Source of the DNA: Discostella pseudostelligera
Taxonomy: Eukaryota > Bacillariophyta > Thalassiosirophyceae > Thalassiosirales > Thalassiosiraceae
Assembly: GCA_036940085.1 (NCBI GenBank)
Contig: JALLBK010000080.1
Coordinates: 1 to 58,431, forward strand
Reading direction: 5' to 3'
DNA length: 58,431 bases
Numbering within the stretch: the first letter of the stretch is position 1; the number at the start of each line of letters is the position of its first letter. The notes below the pieces were generated by a model. It was not told the origin of the DNA. It made no database searches and was given only the letters and a program-made list of their open reading frames with translations. The position numbers and the translations under genes were made by a program. Positions 20,369-31,379 of the stretch are shown here, piece after piece.

Positions 20369-22336
20369 ATGAAGAAGAAGTCGTTCCTACTAAAGCGGTC
20401 TGGTTGGCTCTTTGCCATATTATTATGCTTCATTTTGATAATTCACCTCTTCCTCGCCTCGCAGGCGATTAATTCGTCCGCCAACGACGACGATGCTGAT
20501 GAGGTGTCGTGGGCGTTGGCATTAGAGAGGAATGAAGTATCGAACGACGCGAAGCCACCCTCGCAGATTGTTGTCATTGGTGAGATACATTCTGGTGCTG
20601 AATATGCAACTGAGATATTAAAGAATGCATTTGGTAATGAAACGACGCACTTGCATGAGAGCATATTATATCACCATGAACTATTGGACGACGATGAGTT
20701 GAAGAATGTTGCTGCGAGGACGGACATTCTCTGGGTGATCACTGTACGATCACCATGTCATTGGGCAGATGCGGTGATTAAATCGCGAAAAGAGCTGTGT
20801 GAAGAAATGGAAGATCTATCGGGTGATGCTTGCAAAGCCTACCCACATGCATCGGAAGAGGACTACTACCGCATGCCTTGGTACGATGTACACCAAATCA
20901 GTAGTGTACACGAAGCAATTGAATCGAGCAATGACATTATTGTCAAACAATATGAGGATATATTCGACATGCGACGTCAGAAACTTTTGCTGCTGAAGCA
21001 AATAATCGATGTGATGCCACGACATGCAAAGATTCTACGACTTGGTGAATTTGAACTCAATCCAAATGCGTTCATTATTGACTTGGTGACGGAATACAAT
21101 TTCACGACGATAGATGAATACAAACCATCTCTTCCGACAGTTGAGCATGAAAGCACCTTCTCGTGTATAGAGCATTCAAAATGGAAAGATGCACAACAGA
21201 GGATAGATTGGACGCTGGAGGGGCATTTTGGTCACAATCATTTAGACTGTCACCTTTGCCACCACGACACTACGCCTACCACAAGCAATATATACTTACT
21301 CGGAGAACGAAATTCAGGCACGACCTTTGTATCGAATACACTAGCAAAGGCATTTGACCCACCAAATACCATGGGAAGCGATGCCGAAAAGTTTGCGTTT
21401 AACATCCCGGTCGTTCTCCACAAGCACATGTTTCGACACGACTTGTTGGATAGTACGGAGCTTGCAGAAATAAAAGCAATGAATGATATAATTTGGGTTG
21501 TGGTTGTTCGCTCTCCTTGTGAATGGTAAGCAGATTCATTTCATTCAAAACTTTCTAGTCCAAGTGTGATATATCTGACGTACTTGCACTCTAGGGCCGA
21601 GGCCATGTTTCGGAAGCCATATCATCTCTGTCCGCCTAGGGAACCGGAGAGATGCGGACCGAGCTCTGATCCGAACAAGGTCATTTGGATGAATCAGAAT
21701 ATAGTGTCAGGCTGGTCTCTATTGCAGTTTTTCACTGAAATGGAGTGGGGAGATTGGCCAGAGAGCGTCCCCTTTTGGAGGACCGAAAAAGGAACTAGAG
21801 AAACGATATCAATATCGAAAGTGAGCTCAAATTACACCTATCCAAATGTATTTGAATTGCGACGACACAAGCTCCAGATCATGAAGCAGATTATCGATGC
21901 AGTTCCTAACAATGTGAAATTGGTACGCCTGAACGAAGTGGAACGTAGCCCCGAGGTATTCATTCAGGATGTAGTGAGAGAGTTCGATTTAATAGTGACG
22001 GAGGATTACCAACCCCAACCCAATAGCCCAATCACACACACAACTGGTAAGTTCGATGTGGCCCTCTCAACCCTTGGCACATATCATCGTGAGTCTCATG
22101 TTTTACAATCACTCTCTCTATTGTGTTTAGTGTGTCTCACTCCAGAAGAATGGGAAGCGGCACAACACAGAATAGACTGGAATCTCGAAGCAGAATTCGG
22201 GTTTGGTCCATCAGATTGTCGAATGTGTTATGGTTATGATAAATCAAAAGGTCTTTTCACGCGGGTACAAGAGGGCAAGAAAATCAAAAAGATAATCGAT
22301 GAACAACAGCCGCGGAAGGGTCGCCGATGGAAGTGA
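20369..22336 (+). CDS. type II membrane protein with two sulfotransferase-like domains
   Basis: Three exons: 20369-21525, 21595-22046, 22131-22336, totalling 1815 nt or 604 residues. A short basic tail and one hydrophobic segment (about 13-31) predict a Golgi type II protein. Two tandem copies of the same domain follow. The second starts with GERNSGTTFVSNTLAKAF, a good 5'-phosphosulfate-binding loop. The first has the degenerate form GEIHSGAEYATEILKNAF. Both carry an IWV-x-VRSPC-x-W motif like the 3'-phosphate-binding strand, and both end with a (R)IDW-x-LE...DCxxC zinc-ligand-like motif. PAPS-dependent sulfation of a glycan or protein is inferred from these motifs. Intron 2 (84 nt) is in frame and stop-free, so retention would add 28 residues. 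The first copy may be inactive. Confidence 0.75.
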
Positions 22337-22355
22337 CCAATAATTTGGTGATATC

Positions 22356-23315
22356 TTAAGGTGACTGTTTTATCCGAACTGGTTCGTATGTTTCCTTATC
22401 CATGTTGAGCAAGTCCTTCAATATTATTTTCACCAAATCTCGCAGTATCATCAGCAACATGATAGTCGTAACAACGATTCGTCTGGTAACCTCGTACGCA
22501 AAATTTGGAAACCAACGCAACGATGACGCCAGAGGAGCAACGAATGCGCCATCTACCGATCGCAATAGTGATGACAAATAGAGTGATTGATATCGTTGCC
22601 CTTCCCAAAGTAATGCCTCCAGATAGGTGGGGTTCAACAATCCATGATCTTTCACGGGGTCACCAGTACGTGATGCTAAGAAAATAATCTCTTGTTCGAA
22701 TCCACCACCAAACGAAAATCCACTCTTTAAAGCCTTCACAGCACTGGGAACGACATTTAATATTGGATCATTCACAGCATAATAATTGATGCATCGTGCA
22801 AATGGAAATTCCGATGTTGATATTGTCGCTGCTCCACCAAATGATATGATCTCAATGCGTCTGCATTCATCGGGTGTTAATCTCTTTGCGGCGAGCCATG
22901 TTATCACTGACCCCTGAGAATGTGCAATATGAATAACCTTTCCTGACTTTCCAACCTCGGCCAATCTAGCGCGCAAATGTTCCACGAGAGAATCAACTTC
23001 AGGAGTAATTCTCCCCATTTGATGTGTGCTTGCCTGAATTCCATCCTTGACGAAACCAATATAGTCAGACTCGGATGTCATCGAACTGGGATTGTGGCAA
23101 TAATCGACCTTGACATTACCAAATGCCATGGATATGACATAGGTTGGATCAAACATGTGCTCTGGTAAATGCGCAATACCATTGACCCAGGTTAGTTTCG
23201 TCTTTGGAGGGAAAAGTTTGCTAGTACTTGCTTCTGATTGTGCCGCAAAAAATGAGAGTGTGACCAAGAGACGCAGCCATGGTTTGTTCGGCTGCATCAT
23301 CATCATCATCATCAT
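22356..23315 (-). CDS. secreted or membrane-anchored alpha/beta hydrolase (lipase-like)
   Basis: Single exon, up to 319 residues. The start is a run of seven ATG codons produced by a CAT microsatellite, so the exact initiator is uncertain. A signal peptide follows (WLRLLVTLSFFAAQSEAS). The nucleophile elbow is HIAHSQGSV, giving an H-S-Q-G serine typical of lipase-like and PGAP1/DUF676-like hydrolases. Acid and His candidates lie in YYAVNDPILNVVP and VKDHGLLNPTYLEAL. A hydrophobic segment near 285-305 could anchor the C-terminus. It lies tail-to-tail with the sulfotransferase-like gene, with 19 bp between stops. The sequence just 5' of the start is duplicated around an N, so the 5' end needs re-sequencing. 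Confidence 0.75.
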   Translation of the reverse strand: MMMMMMMQPNKPWLRLLVTLSFFAAQSEASTSKLFPPKTKLTWVNGIAHLPEHMFDPTYVISMAFGNVKVDYCHNPSSMTSESDYIGFVKDGIQASTHQMGRITPEVDSLVEHLRARLAEVGKSGKVIHIAHSQGSVITWLAAKRLTPDECRRIEIISFGGAATISTSEFPFARCINYYAVNDPILNVVPSAVKALKSGFSFGGGFEQEIIFLASRTGDPVKDHGLLNPTYLEALLWEGQRYQSLYLSSLLRSVDGAFVAPLASSLRWFPNFAYEVTRRIVVTTIMLLMILRDLVKIILKDLLNMDKETYEPVRIKQSP

Positions 23316-23371
23316 TCCTCATTCAAATGTACNCATCATCATCATCATCATCATTCCTCATTCAAATGTAC
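23295..23371. repeat. 38-bp direct repeat flanking a single N
   Basis: Two identical 38-bp copies, 23295-23332 and 23334-23371, each made of seven CAT units plus TCCTCATTCAAATGTAC, are separated only by the unknown base at 23333. This looks like an unresolved assembly join at a microsatellite rather than a biological duplication. It overlaps the start codon run of the hydrolase gene on the minus strand. Confidence 0.9.
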
Positions 23372-23803
23372 GTGCTGGTGGTAGGGTTACTCTGATAGTA
23401 CTGGGGCGGGCGGCGACGAGAGGCGACGAGCCGTCGTCATTCGTCATGGGTCATGGAGGATGTTGGAGTTGGATTTGAGTTGTTGGTGCGATGGTGTTGG
23501 TTGGTGGAGGACACGTGGTGTTCGTTTTGGCGGGACGTAGTGGAAGTTTACTTATTATCTTTTTTAATTTAAATCATTTTTAATACTCGCTCTAGAGAGA
23601 GAGATATCTGTTTCAATTTTAAATTTAATTTCAAAACTTCATTAAGTATCTTGATCGAGTTCAAACCTCGTTAAGTATCTTTCATACTTCGCAGCGCCAT
23701 CGATGGCATGTTGCTGCATGATGAAGACCATGTACATAGACCATGAACAGCTCGGCCACCATTCCTAACGCCTACCATGCAGCATCCCCTCCAAGCTTGT
23801 CGC
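23372..23803. other. intergenic, hydrolase promoter and peptidase 3' flank, with an AT-rich repeat
   Basis: TTTTGGCGGGA at 23524-23534 is an E2F-like box about 210 bp upstream of the hydrolase start. The AT-rich stretch 23560-23695 contains two near-tandem units built on TTAAGTATCTT (23642-23652 and 23671-23681), each preceded by a TTCAAA-x-CT string. The same 11-mer also occurs at 4961 and 45421. No gene seen. Confidence 0.5.
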
Positions 23804-26660
23804 CTAAAGATATTGATCAAACCACCGCTTGGTGTTTATCCAAAAGTCTGCCTCGTTAGCAACAAGATCGATTGCGTGGTCACAGTCATCGTATACCAAA
23901 AGCTTTGTCGGCAGTTTCTTTGCACGGAGGGCATGATAATACTCGATACCTTGCGATGGAGGAACACGTCTGTCTTTCATTCCAAGCGCAATCAATGTTG
24001 GTGCTTTCACATTCTCCAAGTGGGCAATAGGGCTCTTATCCCACATAATATCCATCTCTTCTTTGCTCGGTGGCCTGTAGTTTGCGAAGTCGTAGCACCT
24101 GCAATCAGAGTACCATGAGTGTGAGCGTGGATGAACCAAGTGCTAGGAAAACATGTTGCAATGCGCCAACCGCAAATGCTTACCCTGGTCCATGAGTTTC
24201 AACATAACACCAGTCAGGAATATCTGTTGCTGTCACCATCGATGCAATGTTTGTGCAAGGATTCCGCATCGCAGCAACTTTGAACAAATTCGGATGCTGG
24301 CCGATGCAATGCCCGGCCAAGAATCCACCTGTGATTACGAAGGAAAGATACCATGAATACATCAACAGCCTTCAATACGAGCGTATCTCAATTTAATGGA
24401 TCACTTACCATGGGAGCCACCGCAAATACCAACGCGGTTCGAGTAGACAATGCCGGTATCAATCACATGTTGGGTTGCAGCAACAACATCAAGAACATCC
24501 CATGAGCCAGCATTGCCGGCCAAACTTTCTAATGCCGCTTGACCAAACCCAGTCGATCCACGGAAATTGACATGGAGAATGGCGTAACGTCCATGCTTGC
24601 ACAAGTAAGCGTAACTAGGAACAAATGCGGTGGACATGCAAGTGTGAGGACCACCATGTGGGACTACGATCAGCGGTAGTTTTTCTCCGTCAGCATCTTG
24701 TGGGAGCAGTAGTACCAGTCCTACAGGCGCTTTAACGTCTCCATGCTCGGGATGAATATTCATCAGTTGATATCTAAAGCCCATCGTGATGTCAGTTTTG
24801 AGAGACGAGAACGAAGTGGATGATACGGCTGACATGTCGGCCAGAAGTTGAGACGGAACAACATTGGATACTCCTATGTCAGTGAGGAAGTCTGGCAGCA
24901 AACATCCTAGTATCATCGGGCGATTCGGTTCACTCTGAGTAACAATAGCACTTCCGTCATCATTGAAGCTAAGAAACTGCTGGGATGCATTGTCGCTAGC
25001 ACCATCGCGTGCCGAAATGTCAAAATGGATGGGTGACACTGTTCCATCACAAAGTGAAATCGCCACAATCTTATTCACAGATCCCCACTCAGTAGTAGTA
25101 AGAATATAGTTCCCATCGGGAGAAAAGCAGTTATCGCGCAACTGATTGATGAATAGTCCAGGAAAATTAATTCCAGCAACTTTAGTATTGTCTCCCCGAT
25201 CGCCAGGAGGTTGAACGACATCTACCACAACGTTTCGCGACTCATCTATGACAGCTCCTTTTGACATAACCCAGTTGACGACATGCAATGCCATGCATCC
25301 TCCATGCGTATCGAATCCTTTGGTGTTGCAGAGATACGCCAATCTAGACAAGCCACCAACTGGCTTAGAAAATTTAGGAGACCTTGCAAGTCTATCATCG
25401 GGTGTGAGGCAAGTGTAGGATGCAGCGCTTGTTGAAATATCCTTGTCGTCACTTTCGGATGTGTTGGCAAGTTGATTCAGTAGCTCGATTACATTTGATG
25501 AATATATTTTGCATGGTCGATGGAAACAATAAATTGCCCCAAGTCGTCGTGGCATATCCCCTCCCGCGCCAGCATCCCATCCCGTGTAAACTACGGATGT
25601 TCCACAAGGACTAAAGATTGGTTGACCGAGGACATATCCACCTTCCATGCAATTAGAGCCTTTGGCAATAAATCCAGGTACGTTATCAATGGCACCGATC
25701 TTTCCCGTCTCCACATTGAGGCAGAACAGCCCAAGTAACGAAGTTGTTTCGTATTTCTCACCCCAAACTTCGCCCTTGCCTACGCCTAATACATGTTGTG
25801 CTCCAAAAATGGAATTCTCATCCGTCTTCGATGATGAAGGAGTATCAAAAAATGCTCTCGTCGTGGGCTTGTTCACCTCGGCTGCATATACTAATGCTGT
25901 TTCATCGGGACTCCAGCTGATACCCCCAAACCAAGCAAAGTCTGTGCATACTGCTCCATGCTTATCAGTTGGTAGAACGATGCGATTTGCAAGACGATGA
26001 CCATCATTAGTCCATATTTCGAACACAAACCGTGTGTTTGATGCATTACTGGTAGTGCCACCAGATGACGAGGAGATGGTCTCTTCTGCCAGAATGGCGA
26101 TTTTGGAACCGGACGGGGAGGGAATTCGTGCTTTTATTTTCGTCGGTAATTCAACTGGAGGAGCAAGCCAAGGAGACGTAGTACTGCCATCTTTCGATGG
26201 GATAGGAATATTGTAGATAAATTGCCGCCGAGTGTTTGTATCGATGTCGCGAACAGATCTTATTGCTACTCATTGGGCAAAATACAAAACAATGAGATTC
26301 ATGGGACGACACATCATTATGAAGGTAATTCTTTTGTGACTCACCTGTGACAACCCCGTTCCTTGAATAGACGCTGTTGAAGTCCACTGCAGCGGACACA
26401 AACTCGTGATATGCCGATGCATCATCGAGATCTTGCGCTTGCGCTGACATTATACGCATGCGTGTCGGCAATCGTTGCTTGAGTTTGCGTGTGATGCGAG
26501 AGGTCTCGGTGAAGGCTATGGCTGTAGAATGCTGCCACCGAACAGGGAACAATTTCGCCGACGATGATGGATGCGGCACTAATGAAGATTGGACGAGACT
26601 TATCAATATGATGAGACGAGCAATGAGGAATTGTACTCGTCCATTGAAAATGAAGTCCAT
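23804..26660 (-). CDS. APEH: acylaminoacyl-peptidase (acyl-peptide hydrolase, S9 family)
   Basis: Four exons: 26660-26345, 26265-24409, 24328-24184, 24098-23804, totalling 2613 nt or 870 residues. The N-terminal half is a beta-propeller-like region of WSPDE-type blades. The C-terminal half is the prolyl-oligopeptidase hydrolase domain. The nucleophile Ser723 lies in GICGGSHGGF, split by the intron after the His-Gly codons. Asp815 is in GMKDRRVPPSQ and His847 in CDHAID. The AARE-specific block RNPCTNIASMVTATDIPDWC is intact. The enzyme removes N-acylated residues from blocked peptides and clears damaged proteins. It is longer than typical AARE (about 730) owing to a leader with a hydrophobic stretch (ARLIILISLVQSSLVPHP) that could target it to the ER or plastid. 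The ATG at 26450 would give an 800-residue cytosolic form. Confidence 0.9.
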
Positions 26661-26768
26661 GACGACGATGGACGATGGACGATGCCGAAAAAAGAGATTG
26701 CCACTTCTTTCTTCTTTTGCTTTTGTATTGAGAATTGAGAAGTGTGGCGAAAATAGAGGGAGAATAGA

Positions 26769-26796
26769 TTTGGCGGGAGAATAGATTTGGCGGGAA
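26769..26796. promoter_or_regulatory. paired E2F-like sites upstream of the peptidase gene
   Basis: Two copies of TTTGGCGGGA (26769-26778 and 26786-26796, the second extended to TTTGGCGGGAA) lie 17 bp apart, about 110-135 bp upstream of the 26660 start. They are in the orientation that matches the E2F/DP consensus on the plus strand. Function inferred from consensus and position. Confidence 0.5.
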
Positions 26797-26819
26797 GTAC
26801 CTCTCCTCCATTGCTCACC

Positions 26820-27125
26820 ATGATGAGCCGGGCGGAAGGCGGAAGTCCTACCATTGATTATGTTAGATTATGTTCAGTTGTCGCCGCCGTAACGAGGCAA
26901 CAAATCTCTAAGCGCCTGCTCAAGGTGTTGTTTGCAGTGGGTCGCTTGTTGTCGAGCGTCGGTGACCCAACAAAGAAGTTGCAGGATCGATGCATCGACC
27001 GATGCAAAAATCATGGCAGATCTCTCGGAAGTGGCTGGCAGAGAATGTTGAGGAACAAACTAATGAAATTCAACACCTACAAGAGAGTCGACGATGGAAA
27101 GGCTGGTACAAGAAGTGAGGAGTAA
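26820..27125 (+). CDS. possible small gene, reading frame unresolved
   Basis: From ATGATG at 26820 a 101-residue frame runs to 27125 (basic; QQISKRLLKVLF helix, then Cys/Lys/Arg-rich). Within the same bases another frame, 27002-27118, reads MQKSWQISRKWLAENVEE and ends RRWKGWYKK, and looks more like a natural C-terminus. A spliced small gene joining an upstream exon to the second frame is possible, but no convincing GT-AG pair links them. It lies between the peptidase promoter and the 3' end of the ERO1 fusion gene. Function unknown; it may not be a gene. Confidence 0.25.
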   Translation: MMSRAEGGSPTIDYVRLCSVVAAVTRQQISKRLLKVLFAVGRLLSSVGDPTKKLQDRCIDRCKNHGRSLGSGWQRMLRNKLMKFNTYKRVDDGKAGTRSEE

Positions 27126-27148
27126 TTTCAAGGCATAAGATTATACTG

Positions 27149-30100
27149 CTACAATATGCCGATAGGTTCAAATTCCTCGAGAACCCCTTCGCTATGAACA
27201 GCATCAAAAGCCTCGGTTCCGTCTTGTCCCGCAAGCTCCAAAATAGATTCCGGACCAGCCGGGTGCTCCTCAGCAAAGTCAGTCAAATCATACACCTTGC
27301 CATGGATAGCTATCCAACAATCGTCGTCTGAGTTGTGTTGTCGTACATCCTCCATTGTAAGCTTAGGCAGCTCGATTGCGCCTTTGACAGATCCTTTTCC
27401 ACTATGTATCAGCTGAGAGGTCGAGTTGCGTTGTCTTATCGGTATTTTCTGTCCAACAATAGATCCAAAAACCGTGCATTCCAGGAGCGAGTTACCACCC
27501 AGCCGATTGTCGCCGTGTACCCCACCTGAAACTTCGCCGGCAGCATGCAAGCCTGGAATGATATTGTTATCTTCATCCAACACGCTTCCATTCTTGTCAA
27601 TTGTCAGACCTCCCATGCAATAATGCAGAACTGGTGTCACAGTTCCGGCATAAAAAATCTCCTTCGACAAATCATCCTGCGGTACACCCGAGAATGATGT
27701 TTTGCCCCACTGATCCTTGCCTGATTTGGCATCGCGTTGGTACTCACGAAGAGTTGTCTTGAGTGTGGAAACTGGCACCTTCATCCACTCTGACAGCGCG
27801 TTCAAGCCCTCAAGCTTCACTATTAGTCCTTTGTTCAGGTAGTGGTCAACATGCTTCTTCGCGTCATTTGCTGCAGACGCTGACAACACAAGAGAAAAAG
27901 TAGGGATTTCACTATTAACATTCCACGTCTTCGTTTCATTGTAGTATCTGTCGTGGCTAAACATCTTTTCTACAACGTATGCCCTCGTTCCAAGTTCGTT
28001 GCAGAATCTAGAGAAAGCGATCCAGGAAAAAGCAGTGAAACTTGCATTAGAACTAGGCGAAGCTGACAAAATAATATGATTGATCCCTGTCGTCACATAC
28101 CTCTTTCCACTTTGGTTGATCAAAATACCACCAACGCCACGCATGAGCTCTCCCGCAAGGATCTTGCCTGGGTTAGTAGGGTGCTTTGGGTCGACCCATC
28201 CCGTCGGATGGACTTGGACCTTCTCCATATCGACCAACCCTGCTCCGACTGAGGTTCCAAGAGCGATGCCATCTCCAGTAGAAAATTCTCCAGCAGTCGC
28301 AGGCATCTTCATGAGCTCAGGCCGATACTTTTCCAAATATGACCCGTGTCTGCGATCAGAGGCGAACCCGCCCGTGGCAAGAATGACATTAGGAGAAGTC
28401 AGCGTCATGTTTTTCATCTCTCCATCAAGTGTCTTCGTCGTAACTTCTACTCCAACCACGGTCCCGTTTTCATCCTTCTTGAGACTTGTCACTCGGGTAT
28501 CCAGCATTATCTGCACTATACCTGACTGCTCGTACTTTTTTACTGCCTTTTGAATATTGTAAATAATCTCTGCTCCGACCATTCCGCTTAAAGGACGATG
28601 TGTTCGCTTGTGGCCATGACCTCCTAGCTGAGAGAGAACCGACAGGTCGACACCTACGCGCTCTTTCAACCATTGAACAGCTGACTCGCTATTTTCAACC
28701 AACACATCGATTAATTCTGATTTGGCAGACAATCCCGCCGAACGGGTCGTATCCTGCCTAAATGTGTCGAGAGAATCACCATATGTTGCGTTCTGAGGAC
28801 AGCAGGCATTGATACCCGACGAGGCCTTGTTGGAATTCCCTCCCATGCGATGTTCTTTCTCAATCAGTGTTACTCGACCACCACGATCGAGTATGTTCAA
28901 TGTGGCTGCCAAACCCGCCAAGCCGGTTCCTACAACAATGGCATCAGGATCTCCACTACCCCCTTTGGTCGTAACGACCCGGCTGTCGATGTTGGGCAAG
29001 AACTCGAGAAACTTCCGCAAATCGTTACCATAATGCTTTGACAGGACCATGAGCTCCGGATGCCGTTGAAACGCCTGCTGGATAAGTGCTGCTTCGGTCA
29101 ATTCATCAATTAATCCTTGATTGGCAAGAGACGATACAGCTCCTACAGCGGCATCTAACACGTCTACTCCATCAAGCCCCGGTGACGAGATGGTATTGCG
29201 ACTTTCATCATCGGACTTTTCCAACACAGTGTGTGTCGACCAGTACAAATGAGTCAACTCTCTCACATCTCTTACACTTTCTGACATTTTCGCAATACTA
29301 TGTGAAGCATTGAAATATACATCATTAGTTCGTGCGCTGCAGGAACATCGATGAAAAAGAAATGCATATTACTCACGTGTTCAAAAATGCCACGATCTCA
29401 TTCCTCGACAAGGACATCCCAACGATGCTCTCGGGCATGAACAATATCTTGAGCGCTGTGCCATAACCCAACATGGCCATCTTGCCATGCAATTTGCACT
29501 GTTGACACTGAACGCAGTCCAAAATCGACGATATATTGTGAAATACGCCCTTGAAATTTTCCTGAAGCAGCATGGCCGTCTCTTGCTCCTTGAACATCAG
29601 ATTCTCGTCAAATGCGGTAAATACATCATGACAGCTCTTAAGAATTGTCGAATCCAATAACCTCCTCAATAATATAGCCGCCGTTTCATCATCGACGATA
29701 TCTCCCGTTTTAATCTCAAAATTGTACAAGAACCCACTCGCCTTCTTGAGCGCACGCAATAACACCACATACGAAAAGTGGAGATTGCGCAATTGTTCCG
29801 GATGATCGGCAAATTTATCAATAAAATATTGTGGATTGGGTTCCCAATTCGCCCGTCCTTTCTTCTTACTTGGTGGGTAAAAATTCTTCGCAATCGACAA
29901 GGTCGTGGAGGTGTGCAATCCCGACAACAGGCGGTAGAGGACACGCTCCTCGTAACACATGGGAGCACTCGATGATCCATCGACGGCCAAACAATTCTCC
30001 TTGTAGATGGCATTCCAAATGTGTGTACCATTGTACCCCGTATTCCTTTCTGGATTCAACCGTAAGTTGACAATAGTCAATCCATCCCCGACTTTGATCT

Positions 30101-31379
30101 GAGAGCACATATCCAGCCAGAATGTTCCCGGTAAATTCCCCACGCCATCATCATCGCAGGGTTGTTCATTGGAATTCTTATTGACCGGATCAGACACTTG
30201 ATTCCAAGTGAATGTGTTTTGTTGGGATTCCGATTCCCAGGTGGAGCGATCATCGACTCGTTGGGAGATGGAGTGGAGGGCGGCCGAATCGAATAGTAAT
30301 GGCGATCGAGATGATGATGATGATGATGAAGTTGCAGATGACGATGACGTCGAGCCAAAAGGATTGGTAGTTTGATCATTGCTGGCTAAGGAACAGAGAG
30401 GCTCGGCGTCGTCATCTAACTCGTCCTTGTTACCGGAGCATTCGAATGCATCCTCCTCGTTGTCATCATTGGCATTGGCATCCGCCCCAGACTCTTCGGG
30501 TTGTTTTTCTTTTCCTGATACCACTGTTGTTGCAGCATCCTTATCACTTACACTCTTACGACTACTGCCACCAACATCCAAAGAAAGAAATTCAAGCGTT
30601 GACGTCGCATCCCCCAAGTCGACACTACAGGCTGGTTCAGCATCCGGATCCAAGTCGGGCAATCCACCCGCACATCCTTCATGTTCACTACTTTCTGCAG
30701 CACCGAATATTGTGTTTTTTGACATTGGTAGTGTGGCGGTAGCTCTGCCATCTAACTCCTTGTTGTTGCTACTAGTGCTCGTCTCGCTGCTCTGCTTATG
30801 CTCCTTCTTTTCATCATTCTCACTCGTCCTTGTCTTCTTCTTTTTCGAAGCATTATTCCATTGCGCCAAAGGACACTTTTGATCCAAATCCACAGCAAAG
30901 CTACGAAAGAATGTCGTAGTCATTAATTCATCCAATATAACATGCAATTGCGAATCATTGGCTTTTTCAAGTTGTTCTACATCGCAAGATGCATCTTCAA
31001 TGGGGAATCCTCCTCCTCCTCCACCACCACCATTCCCCCCTCGTGCTACTGCGGCTCCACCATTTCCTCCCGCATCGGCGCCACCACCACCATTGCCATT
31101 ATTGAGAAAGAAGGGATGAAGTAAAAAACTATTGTTGCTAGTAGCATCGTCGGTATCATGTATGGAGTAGGTGGGGGCAATCAGTTCCTTGGCTGACACC
31201 GTTGATGCTGATGCTGAATCATTGACAGAGAAAGATGATGAGAGTAGTAGCAACACCAGCAGTGTCAGCCACGAAGAGGATGATGCAAATGATGAAGTTG
31301 ATAATCGCCTTTGTCGTCTTCGGATCATTATTTCTGGTGAAGGTGAGGATGAGAGCATCCGTCTGGAGTTGGTTGACAT
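27149..31379 (-). CDS. ERO1 - fumarate reductase (OSM1-type) - cytochrome b5 fusion protein
   Basis: Three exons: 31379-29377, 29297-28101, 28007-27149, totalling 4059 nt or 1352 residues. A signal peptide or anchor (LTLLVLLLLSSSFS) precedes ERO1 (to about residue 692). ERO1 has an extended acidic insert, LNPERNTGYNGTHIWNAIYK, the FAD region, and the C-x2-C-x2-C set at 622, 625 and 628. The ERO1 ORF stops only inside a GTGAGT donor. Splicing 29377 to 29297 continues EIVAFLNT into IAKMSESVRDV, which aligns without gaps to the last helix of ERO1 from other species. The same frame then runs through a linker into a flavoprotein: DAIVVGTGLAGLAAT near 786, KVQVHPTGW, and AGEVSGGVHGDNRLGGNS. Splicing also restores KRFCNELGTR. 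Cytochrome b5 ends it (about 1285-1352; heme His1315 in EEHPAG and His1338). Likely an ER enzyme coupling disulfide formation to fumarate reduction. Two separate genes remain possible. Confidence 0.82.

Noticed and set aside
23295..23371. 38-bp direct repeats as a target-site duplication from a transposon
   Set aside because: Nothing but one N lies between the copies, and they consist largely of microsatellite; an assembly overlap explains this better.
29374..29376. TGA after the ERO1 frame as a true stop or a selenocysteine codon
   Set aside because: The TGA is part of a GTGAGT splice donor, and the conserved ERO1 C-terminal helix is found in frame in the next exon; no SECIS or redox context supports selenocysteine here.
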